Shown: positions 1 through 8,604, counted from the first letter of the stretch. The stretch: 38,367 bases of DNA from Actinotalea fermentans ATCC 43279 = JCM 9966 = DSM 3133 (GCA_000767215.1 AXCX01000013.1:1-38367); one strand, 5' to 3'. The notes: generated from the letters alone by a model not told the origin. Numbers and translations are program-made.

Positions 1-23
1 AGGTTCAAATCCTGCCCCCGCTA
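1..23 (+). tRNA. 3' end of initiator tRNA-fMet, cut by the window edge
   Basis: The first bases contain a T-loop of the form TTCAAAT followed by an acceptor 3' strand CCCCGCT and discriminator A. A TTCAAAT T-loop, rather than TTCGAAT, is typical of bacterial initiator tRNA. No CCA is encoded. The rest of the tRNA lies outside the window, so identity rests on the T-arm, the acceptor and comparison with the longer copy near 28.2 kb, which still carries a CTCATA anticodon-loop sequence. Confidence 0.72.
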
Positions 24-29
24 CACAGT

Positions 30-65
30 GACAGAGGCCCGGACCGTATGGTCCGGGCCTCTGTC
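30..65 (+). terminator. Hairpin terminator after the tRNA
   Basis: Two perfect 16-bp arms, beginning GACAGAGGCC, flank a GTAT loop. The hairpin lies six bases after the tRNA end. The central AGGCCCGGACC part recurs in the hairpin beside the second tRNA copy near 28.28 kb. There is no clear U-tract, as is common in high-GC actinobacteria. Confidence 0.75.
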
Positions 66-175
66 GTTCGCGCAACCGGATCCGCGAGTTGGTAGACGGT
101 GGGCGAGTGACTGCTCGGGCACGCCGGGAAGGGGCGACCGTGACCGGGCGCCATCCGAGATGGCGCACGGCTGTG

Positions 176-200
176 TTGCTACGCTCCTGCCACGTAGCAA
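176..200. promoter_or_regulatory. Probable LacI autoregulatory operator
   Basis: The inverted repeat TTGCTACG-N9-CGTAGCAA ends just before the ribosome binding site of the LacI gene. Its right half, CACGTAGCAA, shares the CACGTAGCA core of the palindrome at 1284-1309. This suggests the same repressor binds both and limits its own synthesis. Confidence 0.6.
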
Positions 201-215
201 GTGAGGAGGTGTGCC

Positions 216-1244
216 GTGCCCGTGACCCAGGCCGACGTCGCGCGGCGAGCCGGTGTGTCGCAGCGCACTGTCTCGAATGTCGTGAACAAGTTCCCTCACG
301 TCAGCGCGGACGTCGTCGCTCGCGTGACTGAGGCGATCGAGGCGCTCGGGTACACCCCGAGCCACGCGGCGCGCAGCTTGCGCCTCGGGCGCTCCGGCCT
401 GCTCCAGCTCGTCGTCCCCGAGCTCGACGTGCCCTACTTCGCCGAGCTGGCGCGCGGGGTGGTCAAGTGTGCAGAGGAGCGTGGCTTTGGCGTCATGGTG
501 CGCCAGACGCTGGGCGACCGTGAGCGGGAACGGGATGCACTCGAGGGTCCGGCCGCTGAGCATGCCGAGGGCACGATCCTCTCGGCTGTGGGCTCCATCG
601 AGGACATCCTTGCCACGGGCCGAGGGCGTTCCCCGGTGGTGCTCATCGGTGAGCGGACGGGGATGGGTCTCGTCGACCACATCGGCATCGATGACACGGC
701 GGCGGCCGCAGAAGCGACCAGGCACCTGGTCGAGACGGGCCGGCGGCGGGTGGCATTCATCGGCGCCGACCCGGCCGACTCCCTGCGCATGGCGGAGCTC
801 CGCCTTCGGGGCTACGAGCAGGCGTTGACTTCGGCCGGTCTGCCCTTCGACGAGACGCTCGTCGTGCGCACGCGCTCGTACCACCGCAAGGACGGCGAGG
901 AAGCGATGGCGGCGCTGCTCGCGCTCGGCCCTGACCGCCGTCCCGACGGCGTGTTCTGTGCGACCGACCTTCTCGCCCTCGGCGCGCTCCGTACGGCCCG
1001 CACCAGCGGCGTCGCCGTGCCGACCGAGCTTGCGCTGGTCGGCTTCGACGGTCTGGAGGAGGGGGAGTACTCCGCCCCGACGCTCTCGACGGTCGCCCCG
1101 GACAAGGCGGAGATCGCGCGCGTCGCCGTCGAGACCCTCCTGGCGCGTATCGCCGCGCGCGCCGGCGTGGAGGACGAGCCGCCGGCGCAGGACCTGCTCA
1201 TCGCGTTCGACCTTGTCGTGCGGGAGTCGAGCCGGGCGGTTTGA
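216..1244 (+). CDS. LacI-family transcriptional repressor of the left sugar operon
   Basis: This 342-residue protein has the normal length and layout of LacI/GalR regulators. An N-terminal helix-turn-helix (QADVARRAGVSQRTVSN) is followed by the hinge segment (HAARSLRLGRSG) and a periplasmic-binding-like effector domain ending in the usual VGFDG and STV segments. I chose GTG 216 because AGGAGGT at 204-210 is well spaced for it; the GTG at 201 is part of that ribosome binding site. The gene precedes a sugar ABC transporter and two glycosidases. Related inverted repeats lie before this gene and before the next one. The likely role is substrate-responsive repression of the operon and of itself. 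The inducer is unknown, presumably a sugar released by the operon's hydrolases. Confidence 0.93.
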   Translation: MPVTQADVARRAGVSQRTVSNVVNKFPHVSADVVARVTEAIEALGYTPSHAARSLRLGRSGLLQLVVPELDVPYFAELARGVVKCAEERGFGVMVRQTLGDRERERDALEGPAAEHAEGTILSAVGSIEDILATGRGRSPVVLIGERTGMGLVDHIGIDDTAAAAEATRHLVETGRRRVAFIGADPADSLRMAELRLRGYEQALTSAGLPFDETLVVRTRSYHRKDGEEAMAALLALGPDRRPDGVFCATDLLALGALRTARTSGVAVPTELALVGFDGLEEGEYSAPTLSTVAPDKAEIARVAVETLLARIAARAGVEDEPPAQDLLIAFDLVVRESSRAV

Positions 1245-1283
1245 CCAGCGGATGGCCGTGGGATCTCGGTTGGGTAACGGTGC

Positions 1284-1309
1284 TTGCCACGTAGCATGCT
1301 ACGTGGCAA
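1284..1309. promoter_or_regulatory. 26-bp perfect palindromic operator
   Basis: The half-site TTGCCACGTAGCA is followed immediately by its exact reverse complement, with no spacer and no mismatch. It lies 38 bp before the binding-protein start and after the LacI stop, a typical operator position. Its core also occurs in the repeat at 176-200. Binding by the LacI protein at 216-1244 is inferred. Confidence 0.85.
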
Positions 1310-1347
1310 CACTGTACCGGGGCACCCACGAACCAAAGGAGATTCAG

Positions 1348-2736
1348 ATGGGACTGCGGAAGAAGGCCTTCGGCATCACCGCTGCGGCGGCGTGCCTGGC
1401 CCTGCTCGTGGCCGGCTGCACCGGCGATTCGAGCACTGAGGACGAGGGCGACGACGATGGTGCTGCCACCGGCGACGTGGAGCCGGCGACGGTGCGCGTC
1501 ATGCTGTGGGGCAACGACGCCGACATCTCCTCCATCAAGGACGCGGCGGCAGGCTTCTCGACGGCTCGCCCCGAGATCACGATCGAGTGGGAGAGCGGGG
1601 ACTGCGGCGTGGACTACGCCGCGTGCAAGACCCTCGTGGCAGGTGGCAACACTCCCGACGTCTTCGTGATGGGCAGCTGGAACTACTTCGAGGCCGCGCG
1701 CGACGGTGTCACGGCGGACCTGACGCCCTACCTGGAGGAGTCCGGGACCACGACCGACGACTTCACGCCGGCGATCATCGACGCCCTCACGTCGCCGTCC
1801 GACGGCAAGCTCTACGGCCTTCCGATGGGCTACAACATCCAGTCGCTCTTCTACAACAAGGACATGTTCGACGCGGCGGGCCTGGACTACCCGCCGGCCG
1901 ATGGCTCCTACACCTACGACGACCTGCGCGAGTGGGCCGCCAAGCTGACCCTCGACGGCTCCGGCAACGACGCGACCGCGGCCGGCTTCGACCCGAACGC
2001 CATCCAGCAGTACGGGTACTTCAACTTCGCCGCCGCGCCCATCGAGCCCGGCTACGCGCCCGTCCTCGCCGCCTTCGGTGGAGGGATCCTCGGCGGTGAC
2101 GCCCGCAACGAGTGCACCGCGGACTCCGAGGGCACGATCGAGGGCTTCCAGTGGCTGCAGGACCTGATGTGGACCGACCACTCGGCCATCACCCCGCAGC
2201 TGCAGCAGGAGGAACCCGGCTACGCACGCTGGGTCCGCGGCCAGGTCGCCATGCAGCAGGGTTCTCACGAGCAGGTGCTCGCCGTCCAGCAGCAGAACCC
2301 CGAGCTCAACTACGGCATCGCCGCCCTGCCCGAGGGTCCGGCCGGCAACGCGACGCTGGCGCAGATCCACGTCTGGGTGATGTCCGAGGCGTCGGAGCAC
2401 AAGGACGCGGCGTGGGAGTTCCTGCACTACATGGCCACCGAGGGCGCCGGCAAGCAGATGGGTCTGATCCCCGCGTACCAGGACGTCGCGCAGGGCCCGG
2501 CGTTCGCGCAGGCCGAGGGTGAGCCCGAGGGCCTCGTCGAGGCGCAGATCGACCCGGCGGGCTGGGACCTGACGTTCACCAACGTCGACCCGTCGGTCGT
2601 GTGGAGCGCCGTGTCCAGCCAGGACGGCATCGCCCCGGCGATCGAGGACATCATCATGAACCGCGCGACCGCAGCCGAGGCTCTGGACGGGATCTGCGCC
2701 TCGCGGATCGACGCCCTCCTCGACGCCGCCAAGTAG
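1348..2736 (+). CDS. Sugar ABC transporter substrate-binding lipoprotein (family 1)
   Basis: The 462-residue protein starts with a lipoprotein signal: basic MGLRKK, a hydrophobic stretch, and lipobox LVAGC with Cys24 as the predicted lipid anchor. An acidic Asp/Glu/Gly linker follows. The mature part resembles family 1 extracellular solute-binding proteins (CUT1 sugar uptake), for example VMLWGNDADISS near the start and GLPMGYNIQSLFYNKDMFD in the ligand-binding region. ATG 1348 is supported by AAAGGAG at 1335-1341. The gene follows the palindromic operator and precedes two permease genes. It probably captures oligosaccharides at the outer face of the membrane. The substrate is not readable from sequence; the downstream GH39-like and GH2 enzymes suggest hemicellulose fragments. 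Confidence 0.93.
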   Translation: MGLRKKAFGITAAAACLALLVAGCTGDSSTEDEGDDDGAATGDVEPATVRVMLWGNDADISSIKDAAAGFSTARPEITIEWESGDCGVDYAACKTLVAGGNTPDVFVMGSWNYFEAARDGVTADLTPYLEESGTTTDDFTPAIIDALTSPSDGKLYGLPMGYNIQSLFYNKDMFDAAGLDYPPADGSYTYDDLREWAAKLTLDGSGNDATAAGFDPNAIQQYGYFNFAAAPIEPGYAPVLAAFGGGILGGDARNECTADSEGTIEGFQWLQDLMWTDHSAITPQLQQEEPGYARWVRGQVAMQQGSHEQVLAVQQQNPELNYGIAALPEGPAGNATLAQIHVWVMSEASEHKDAAWEFLHYMATEGAGKQMGLIPAYQDVAQGPAFAQAEGEPEGLVEAQIDPAGWDLTFTNVDPSVVWSAVSSQDGIAPAIEDIIMNRATAAEALDGICASRIDALLDAAK

Positions 2737-2762
2737 CCGGGACGAGGACGAGGAGTCGAGCG

Positions 2763-3767
2763 GTGCCACCACGCACGCAGCGCGGCGCAGCGACGCCACG
2801 CCGACGGACCAGCCTGGCTCGCAGGCGCTCACGCACAGCTCTGCTGTTCGTGCTGCCGCAGGTCATCGGGCTGCTGGCCTTCACCGCCGTGCCTCTGGTG
2901 GCATCGCTCGGCTACTCCTTCACCAACTGGGACCTGGTCGCACCGTCGCCCACGTTCGTGGGCCTGGACAACTGGCAGCACCTGCTGGGCGATGACCGGA
3001 TCCCCGCGGTGCTGTGGAACACGGTCCGCTTCATCCTGGTCGGCACGAGCACCCTGCTCGTCTTCTCGCTCGTGGCCGCGTTGCTGACCTTCACCCCGCG
3101 CCGTTTCGTCGGCGTCTACCGGGCGGCTCTGTTCCTGCCGTACGTGCTCTCGCAGATCGCCGTGGGCGTCGTCTGGCGGTGGATGTTCAACAGCCAGTCC
3201 GGGCCGATCTCGGGTATCTGGGAGCTCTTCGGAGGCACCAGCCCCGACTGGCTGCTCGACCCGGCGACGGCGATGCCCTCGATCGCCATGGTCACCACGT
3301 GGCAGACCATCGGCTACGGCATGACGCTCTACGTCGCAGCGCTGCAGGGGGTGCCCGTCTCGCTGCTGGAGGCGGCGACCATCGACGGGGCGAACCGTTG
3401 GCAGCGGTTCCGGAACGTGACGGTCCCGATGATCTCCCCGACGGTCTTCTTCCTCACGGTGACGTCCCTGATCGGGGCGTTCCAGCTGTTCGACCCCGTC
3501 GTCGCCATGACGTCGGCCAGCGCCGGCCCGGCCACCGCGGGCGGTCCCTCCAACTCGACTCGGACGATCGTGCTCTACATGTACAACCAGATGTTCAACT
3601 ACAACGAGCAGGTCTCCGGCCTCGGGTACGCCGCGGCGATCGCCTGGATGCTGGCGCTGCTGATCTTCCTGGTCACCGCGGTGCAGTTTCTGGTCAGCGG
3701 CCGCTGGGTCCACTACGAGGACCCGACCGCGTCCGGTGGCCGGCGCCGACGTCGGGCGCGTCGATGA
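2763..3767 (+). CDS. Carbohydrate ABC transporter permease, MalF type
   Basis: This 334-residue membrane protein has a basic N-terminus and about six hydrophobic helices. The cytoplasmic EAA loop (EAATIDGANRWQRFRNVTVP) is the docking site for the ABC ATPase in this family. GTG 2763 fits AGGAG at 2751-2755, starts 26 bases after the binding-protein stop, and gives a basic leader before the first helix. The stop overlaps the next gene's start as ATGA, so translation is probably coupled. It forms a heterodimeric channel with the next protein. No ATPase gene is present in the operon. Confidence 0.93.
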   Translation: MPPRTQRGAATPRRRTSLARRRSRTALLFVLPQVIGLLAFTAVPLVASLGYSFTNWDLVAPSPTFVGLDNWQHLLGDDRIPAVLWNTVRFILVGTSTLLVFSLVAALLTFTPRRFVGVYRAALFLPYVLSQIAVGVVWRWMFNSQSGPISGIWELFGGTSPDWLLDPATAMPSIAMVTTWQTIGYGMTLYVAALQGVPVSLLEAATIDGANRWQRFRNVTVPMISPTVFFLTVTSLIGAFQLFDPVVAMTSASAGPATAGGPSNSTRTIVLYMYNQMFNYNEQVSGLGYAAAIAWMLALLIFLVTAVQFLVSGRWVHYEDPTASGGRRRRRARR

Positions 3768-4630
3768 GCGCCGTGACCGCCCCGCGCGCCTGGGCGCGGG
3801 CCACCACCAAGGAGCGGGGCCAGACGGTCCTCTACCACGGCTTCATGATCGTCATGGTCTTCGCGTACATCTTCCCGGCCCTGTGGGCGCTGTCGATGTC
3901 GCTGCGGACCGACGAGAACATGTACGCCGCCGACCAGCTGATCCCGCACCCGATCACGTTCGAGCACTACCACCGGCTCTTCGAGGCCCTGCCCGAGCTC
4001 GGCCGATACTTCGGCAACACGTTGCTCATCGCGGTGATCGGTACGGCCGGCACTTTGCTGTCGAGCTCGATGGCCGGGTACGCGCTCGCCCGGTTCCGGT
4101 TCCCCGGCCGCGGCACCCTGCTCGCCACCATGCTGCTGACGCTCATGGTGCCGGTGCACGCCACGCTGATCCCGCAGTACGTCATCTTCCGCGAGCTCGG
4201 CTGGCTCAACTCGCCGCTGCCGATCATCGTCCCGATGCTGTTCGGCACGCCGTTCGCCTCGTTCTTCTTCCGGCAGTACTTCATCACCCTGCCCGGCGAG
4301 CTGGAGGACGCGGCCGCGATCGACGGGGCGGGCCCGTGGCGTTGCTTCTTCCGCATCATCGTGCCGCTGTCCGGGCCGGCCTACCTGGCCCTGGGCCTGC
4401 TGACCTTCGTGTCGCTGTGGAACAGCTTCTACGTCAACTCGATCTACCTGACCAGGCAGGACAGCTGGGTCCTGACCCAGGCGCTGCAGTCCCTCATCGG
4501 CCGGTACACCGCGCAGTACGGGGCGATCATGGCCGGCGTCACGCTCGTCTCCCTGCCGATCCTGGTCGCCTACCTCTTCTTCCAGCGCTGGATCGTGCGC
4601 GGCATCTCCATGACCGGCCTGGCCAACTGA
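3764..4630 (+). CDS. Carbohydrate ABC transporter permease, MalG type
   Basis: The 288-residue protein has six predicted membrane helices and an EAA-type loop (EDAAAIDGAGPWRCFFRIIVP). The start overlaps the preceding stop by four bases. The C-terminus (RWIVRGISMTGLAN) resembles the common RGxxxGAxK ending of MalG proteins but lacks the final Lys. It is the second channel subunit of the importer. The glycosidase gene at 4650 follows after 19 bases, within the same operon. Confidence 0.93.
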   Translation: MSAVTAPRAWARATTKERGQTVLYHGFMIVMVFAYIFPALWALSMSLRTDENMYAADQLIPHPITFEHYHRLFEALPELGRYFGNTLLIAVIGTAGTLLSSSMAGYALARFRFPGRGTLLATMLLTLMVPVHATLIPQYVIFRELGWLNSPLPIIVPMLFGTPFASFFFRQYFITLPGELEDAAAIDGAGPWRCFFRIIVPLSGPAYLALGLLTFVSLWNSFYVNSIYLTRQDSWVLTQALQSLIGRYTAQYGAIMAGVTLVSLPILVAYLFFQRWIVRGISMTGLAN

Positions 4631-4649
4631 CCACCGAAGGAAACCCCCT

Positions 4650-6329
4650 GTGCGTGCACCCCTGACGAGCGCCACCGTGCGCATCGACCCGACCGCCCTG
4701 GTCGACCACCCGCTGTCCAAGGAACGGATCGCGATCTACAACTCCGGGCTCGTGCCGATCGAGCGGTACCGGCGCGACGCTGCGCACATCGCGGCGGTGC
4801 GAGCGGAGTCTCTGCGGATCGACCTCGGCTGGGGTGCGGAGTGGATGCCCTGGACCCGCGAGGTCGTCACCCGCGACGAGCGCGGCGAGCTGGCCTTCGA
4901 CTTCGAGGAGACCGACCACATCGCGCGGGTCCTCGCCGAGACCGGCACCCGCCCCTACTGGTCCTACTGCTACGTCCCGGCGGCGGCGCGGGAGCCGGGC
5001 GACGACTGGCGGACGATGGCCCGCGACGACTCGGCTTGGGTGCGCACGGTGGCGTCCTACGTGTCCGGGCTGCGCCAGCGCGGCACCGCCGTCGGCTATC
5101 ACGAGGTCTACAACGAGCCGGACCTGCGCGACGAGCGCACCGCGGAGCCCACGTTCTACACGGGTGACCTCGAGGACTACCTGGAGCTCTACCGCGCGAC
5201 TGCGGCCGCCATCCGTGCCGCGGATCCCGCGGCCCGCGTGGGCGGACCGGCACTGGCCGTCGCGGCCGTCCACGCCGACTGGCTGGACGCCTTCTGCCGG
5301 GTGGTCACGGACGAGGGGCTGCCGCTGGACTTCCTGTCCTTCCACCACTACGGCCACTTCGGGCTGGAGGCCACGCTGCGCACCGTCGGCGACGTGCTGG
5401 CCGCGTATCCGACGCTGCGCGACGTGGAGTGGCACCTGAACGAGTACAACGCGTTCAGCATCGACTACCCGCGCGGCGGCCTCCAGGACACGCACCTGCT
5501 CGCCTCGGCCTTCGCCGCGGACATCCCGCGGCTGCTCGCCCACCGCGAGTTGACCCGGACACACTGGGCCCAGTTCCTCGACAGCGGCCAGGGCAACTTC
5601 TCCGGCATGGTCGACATCGACGGGGCCCCGAAGCCCATCTACGCCGTCTACCGCTTCTACCAGCACATGCCCGTCGACCGTGTCGCCGTCGGCATCGACG
5701 GCCCGCGCGGCGTCGGCGCAGTCGCCTCGGCGTCCGGGTCGGCCGTCTGCGCCATCGTGTGGAACCGGCACTTCACCGACGTCGACGTCCACCTCGCGCT
5801 CGGCAGCGCGCCGGGCGCGGGGACCGTCTGCGTCATCGGCGCCGACGGCGTCGCCCCGGAGCGATCCTTGGCCCTCGCGTCCGGCCGCGCGTCCGTGATG
5901 GTGCCCGCCGGAGGCGTCGCGCTCATCCGCATCGGCGACCCTGAGGACGAGCCGGGTGGCAGGCGTGCGTGGGGGATCGCGCTCCGCAGCGACGGCACGG
6001 GATGGGCGGATCTCGACGAGGCGACCCTCACCTTTCGCTTCGGTGGCGGGACCGCCTGGTCGGCCCACGCCGCCGACGTGCCCGACGACGCCGTGCCCGA
6101 CGGCTGGGACGTCCACGCCAGGACGGCAGACGGAGCGCCGGCCGACGCGACGGTCGTCCTGGAGATCGACGGCGTGCAGCACGTCGTCTCCGGTTCGCCG
6201 CAGGCTCGTTGGACCGGCGGACGCGTCAGCCGCCCGGCCCCCGCAGGCCACCGCCGGATCGTGATGGCGGCCACCGCTCCCGCCGGCACGTTCGTCACCG
6301 TCTCGCCGGTCACCGGGGCGGGACGATGA
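4650..6329 (+). CDS. GH39-like intracellular glycoside hydrolase
   Basis: The 559-residue protein resembles clan GH-A family 39 enzymes (beta-xylosidases and related). The (beta/alpha)8 catalytic region spans roughly residues 25-345. VYNEPD supplies the predicted acid/base Glu156, and WHLNEYN supplies the predicted nucleophile Glu265. A beta-rich C-terminal part follows (about 345-559). There is no signal peptide, so it should act in the cytoplasm on imported sugars. GTG 4650 is preceded by AAGGA at 4637-4641. The last bases overlap the GH2 gene as ATGA, suggesting linked activities. Family assignment is by motif and fold pattern only. GH39 covers several specificities, and the relation looks distant, so beta-xylosidase activity is a guess. 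Confidence 0.8.
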   Translation: MRAPLTSATVRIDPTALVDHPLSKERIAIYNSGLVPIERYRRDAAHIAAVRAESLRIDLGWGAEWMPWTREVVTRDERGELAFDFEETDHIARVLAETGTRPYWSYCYVPAAAREPGDDWRTMARDDSAWVRTVASYVSGLRQRGTAVGYHEVYNEPDLRDERTAEPTFYTGDLEDYLELYRATAAAIRAADPAARVGGPALAVAAVHADWLDAFCRVVTDEGLPLDFLSFHHYGHFGLEATLRTVGDVLAAYPTLRDVEWHLNEYNAFSIDYPRGGLQDTHLLASAFAADIPRLLAHRELTRTHWAQFLDSGQGNFSGMVDIDGAPKPIYAVYRFYQHMPVDRVAVGIDGPRGVGAVASASGSAVCAIVWNRHFTDVDVHLALGSAPGAGTVCVIGADGVAPERSLALASGRASVMVPAGGVALIRIGDPEDEPGGRRAWGIALRSDGTGWADLDEATLTFRFGGGTAWSAHAADVPDDAVPDGWDVHARTADGAPADATVVLEIDGVQHVVSGSPQARWTGGRVSRPAPAGHRRIVMAATAPAGTFVTVSPVTGAGR

Positions 6330-8095
6330 CGCCCGACCACCCCCGTCCGACCCTGGTACGACGCGAGTACACCCTGCTCGACGGGCCATGGGGCTTCGCC
6401 GCCGACACCGCCGACAGGGGCCTCCCCGACCGGTGGTTCAACAGCGCCGAGCCGTTCGACCGGACCATCCAGGTGCCGTACCCGCCGGAGGCTCCCGCGT
6501 CCGGCATCGGACAGGACATCGACGCACCGCTCTGGTACCGGCGCGACTTCGAGCACCGGCCCACGCCGGGACAGCGGCTCCTGCTCCACTTCGAGGGCGT
6601 CGACCACCGCACATCCGTGTGGGTCAACGGCACCCACGTCGGAGACCACGAGGGCAGCCAGGCCCGGTTCAGCTTCGACGTGACCGACGCCGTCCGGCCG
6701 GGCGCCAACGTCCTGGTGGTGCGCGCCGTCGACGACGCGCGCGACCTCGAGCAGCCACGCGGCAAGCAGGACTGGTCCGACGAGCCGCACGTCATCTGGT
6801 ACCGGCGCACGTCCGGCATCTGGCGCACCGTCTGGCTCGAGCCAGTCCCGGCCGCACGCATCGACCGCCTCGCTCTGCGGCCCGGGGACGACCTCGCGTC
6901 TGTAACCGTGGAGGCCAGACTCGTCGGCGTCCACGGCCCGGCGGCGAGCCTGGGTCTCCGGTTCGCTGTCGGCGGCCGGCTCCTGGCCGACGTCACTGTC
7001 GCGTGCCTGTCCTCAACCGCCCGGGTCGTCGTCCCTCTGGACCACGAGTGCCTGGACGTCGAACCGGGGGAGCTCCTGTGGAGCCCGGAGTCGCCCACCC
7101 TCATCGACGTCGACGCCACACTGCGACTGAACGGCGAGGTCGTCGACCAGGCCGAGTCGTACCTGGGGTTGCGCACGGTCGGCACGGACGAGGAGAACGT
7201 GCTCCTCAACGGCCACCCGTACTTCCTGCGTCTTGTCCTCGAGCAGGGGTACTGGCCGCAGACCCACCTCGCGGCGCCGTCATTCGAGGCCCTCGAGCGC
7301 GAAGCCGGCCTCATCAAGGAACTTGGCTTCAACGGGCTGCGGATGCACCAGACGAGCGCAGATCCCCGGTTCCTCGCGTGTTGCGACCGGCTCGGCCTGC
7401 TCGTGTGGGCCGACACCGCGGCCGCCTACCGGTTCTCCGACGTCGCGCTGACCCGGACGGTCGCGGAGGCGGTGAGCCTCGTCGAACGCGACGCAGGCCA
7501 CCCGAGCGTCGTCGCTTGGGTGCCCTTCAACGAGAGCTGGGGCGTCCCGCGACTTGCCGACGACCCCGCCCAGCAGCACGCCGTCACCGCACTGCACGCG
7601 CTGCTCAAGGCGCTCGACCCGACCCGCATCGTCATGGGTAACGACGGCTGGCAGTACACCGCCGGCGACGTCTTGGGAGTACACGACTACGCCCAGCAAC
7701 CCGGCACGCTTGAGGACCGCTACGGCTCGCGCGAGCGCGTGCGGTCCACCGTCGCCCGCGGTCACACCGGAGGTCGCCGCATCGCGCTCGAGCGCTCGGT
7801 CAGCCGTGCAGCGACCGTTCCGGTGCTTCTTTCGGAGTTCGGCGGGCTCAGTGTCCACGAGGACGCCGAAGCGTGGGCGGCGTACGGGGACGTCATCGAC
7901 CCTGAGGCGCTCGGGGAGGCGATTGCCGGCCTGGTTGCCACCATCGGCCCGGGCCGCGGCCTCGCCGGCTACTGCTACACGCAACTCACCGACACGGCGC
8001 AGGAGAAGAACGGCCTGTTCACCGAGGATCGGGTCCCGAAGAGCTCCCCGTCCCGCATCAGGGCAGCGCTGCTCGGGATCCCGGTGACGGCCTGA
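6326..8095 (+). CDS. Glycoside hydrolase family 2 enzyme
   Basis: The 589-residue protein has the GH2 plan: an N-terminal jelly-roll sugar-binding domain (to about residue 175), an immunoglobulin-like domain (about 180-285) and a C-terminal TIM barrel. WVPFNESWG gives the predicted acid/base Glu403, and LLSEFGG gives the predicted nucleophile Glu504. There is no signal peptide. The ATG start overlaps the GH39-like stop by four bases. GH2 includes beta-galactosidases, glucuronidases, mannosidases and arabinosidases; the sequence does not settle which. With the GH39-like enzyme it probably removes different linkages from one imported oligosaccharide. It is the last gene of the left operon. Confidence 0.9.
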   Translation: MTPDHPRPTLVRREYTLLDGPWGFAADTADRGLPDRWFNSAEPFDRTIQVPYPPEAPASGIGQDIDAPLWYRRDFEHRPTPGQRLLLHFEGVDHRTSVWVNGTHVGDHEGSQARFSFDVTDAVRPGANVLVVRAVDDARDLEQPRGKQDWSDEPHVIWYRRTSGIWRTVWLEPVPAARIDRLALRPGDDLASVTVEARLVGVHGPAASLGLRFAVGGRLLADVTVACLSSTARVVVPLDHECLDVEPGELLWSPESPTLIDVDATLRLNGEVVDQAESYLGLRTVGTDEENVLLNGHPYFLRLVLEQGYWPQTHLAAPSFEALEREAGLIKELGFNGLRMHQTSADPRFLACCDRLGLLVWADTAAAYRFSDVALTRTVAEAVSLVERDAGHPSVVAWVPFNESWGVPRLADDPAQQHAVTALHALLKALDPTRIVMGNDGWQYTAGDVLGVHDYAQQPGTLEDRYGSRERVRSTVARGHTGGRRIALERSVSRAATVPVLLSEFGGLSVHEDAEAWAAYGDVIDPEALGEAIAGLVATIGPGRGLAGYCYTQLTDTAQEKNGLFTEDRVPKSSPSRIRAALLGIPVTA

Positions 8096-8109
8096 CGTCC
8101 GCCATCGCG

Positions 8110-8349
8110 ATGGATCGGGTAGCGGACGACTGCCGTCCGACCTTCTCGGACGCCGTGCTCGGCGTCCCGGAGCGACGTCGAGCCATGGAGGTGCTGATTC
8201 GCGTGCGAGGTGTGCTCACCGTCGCCGACCTCGCGGCGGAGTTCCGAGTGTCGAGAGTGACGGTTCGCAAAGATCTCCGCGCACTCGTCGAGGCCGGCTC
8301 AGTCCATCGGTTCCATGGCGGAGCGGCTCGTCGGCGCAGGCCGGGGTGA
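8110..8349 (+). CDS. Short DeoR-type HTH protein, probably truncated
   Basis: The 79-residue product contains a complete DeoR-like winged helix-turn-helix (RRRAMEVLIRVRGVLTVADL, then FRVSRVTVRKDLRALVEAG and HRFHGGA). It stops just after the HGGA motif that normally joins this domain to the roughly 170-residue sugar-phosphate sensor domain. No sensor domain follows in any frame. It starts 14 bases after the GH2 stop. It is either a remnant of a regulator that once closed the operon or a free DNA-binding domain. Truncation seems more likely because the next kilobase holds other gene fragments. Confidence 0.55.
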   Translation: MDRVADDCRPTFSDAVLGVPERRRAMEVLIRVRGVLTVADLAAEFRVSRVTVRKDLRALVEAGSVHRFHGGAARRRRPG

Positions 8350-8390
8350 GGCGCACCGGTCCGGACGGGACGGCGAAGGCAGGGGTCGGC

Positions 8391-8424
8391 GACACCCCTG
8401 ACTCACGCACCGATCAGGGGTGTC
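8391..8424. terminator. Hairpin after the left operon
   Basis: Perfect 11-bp arms (GACACCCCTGA and its complement) enclose a 12-base loop about 40 bp after the HTH gene. There is no U-tract. It is a plausible terminator for the left operon but not proven. Confidence 0.45.
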
Positions 8425-8540
8425 CCAGGCGCGTGGTTGGATCGCACCGGGAAGAGAGGGGTGTGCAGATTGCCATGCACGAGCTGCTGACCTGCGAAGA
8501 CGCCAGGCGCGCGAGACGCAGAACGCCCGTCTCGGTGATC

Positions 8541-8604
8541 CCCCCGCTACAAGTGAAGTACCAGGTCAGAGGCCCTTCCGATCGAGAGATCGGGAGGGCC
8601 TCTG
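8541..8604 (+). terminator. Hairpin preceded by an 11-base tRNA-end match
   Basis: CCCCCGCTACA at 8541-8551 equals the last bases of the tRNA at the window start plus its first flanking bases. Sixteen bases later a 17-bp stem (8567-8583 with 8588-8604, one G-T pair, GAGA loop) resembles the hairpin at 18758-18794. The order of tRNA end then hairpin copies the layout at 1-65 and 28255-28326, but no T-arm is present here. The hairpin is clear. The tRNA relation is weak. Confidence 0.5.

Noticed and set aside
201-215. GTG 201 as the start of the left LacI gene
   Set aside because: It overlaps the AGGAGGT ribosome binding site, which is correctly spaced for GTG 216.
1198-2832. A long minus-strand frame opposite the left binding-protein gene
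   Set aside because: Composition and position fit an antisense shadow; the + strand has the lipobox and family motifs.
2763-4630. An ABC ATPase gene in either sugar operon
   Set aside because: No Walker A, signature LSGGQ or Walker B motif is encoded near either pair of permeases.
4539-6389. A 616-codon minus-strand frame opposite the GH39-like gene
   Set aside because: Low-complexity Arg/Gly/Val reading with no motif; the + strand carries the catalytic Glu motifs.
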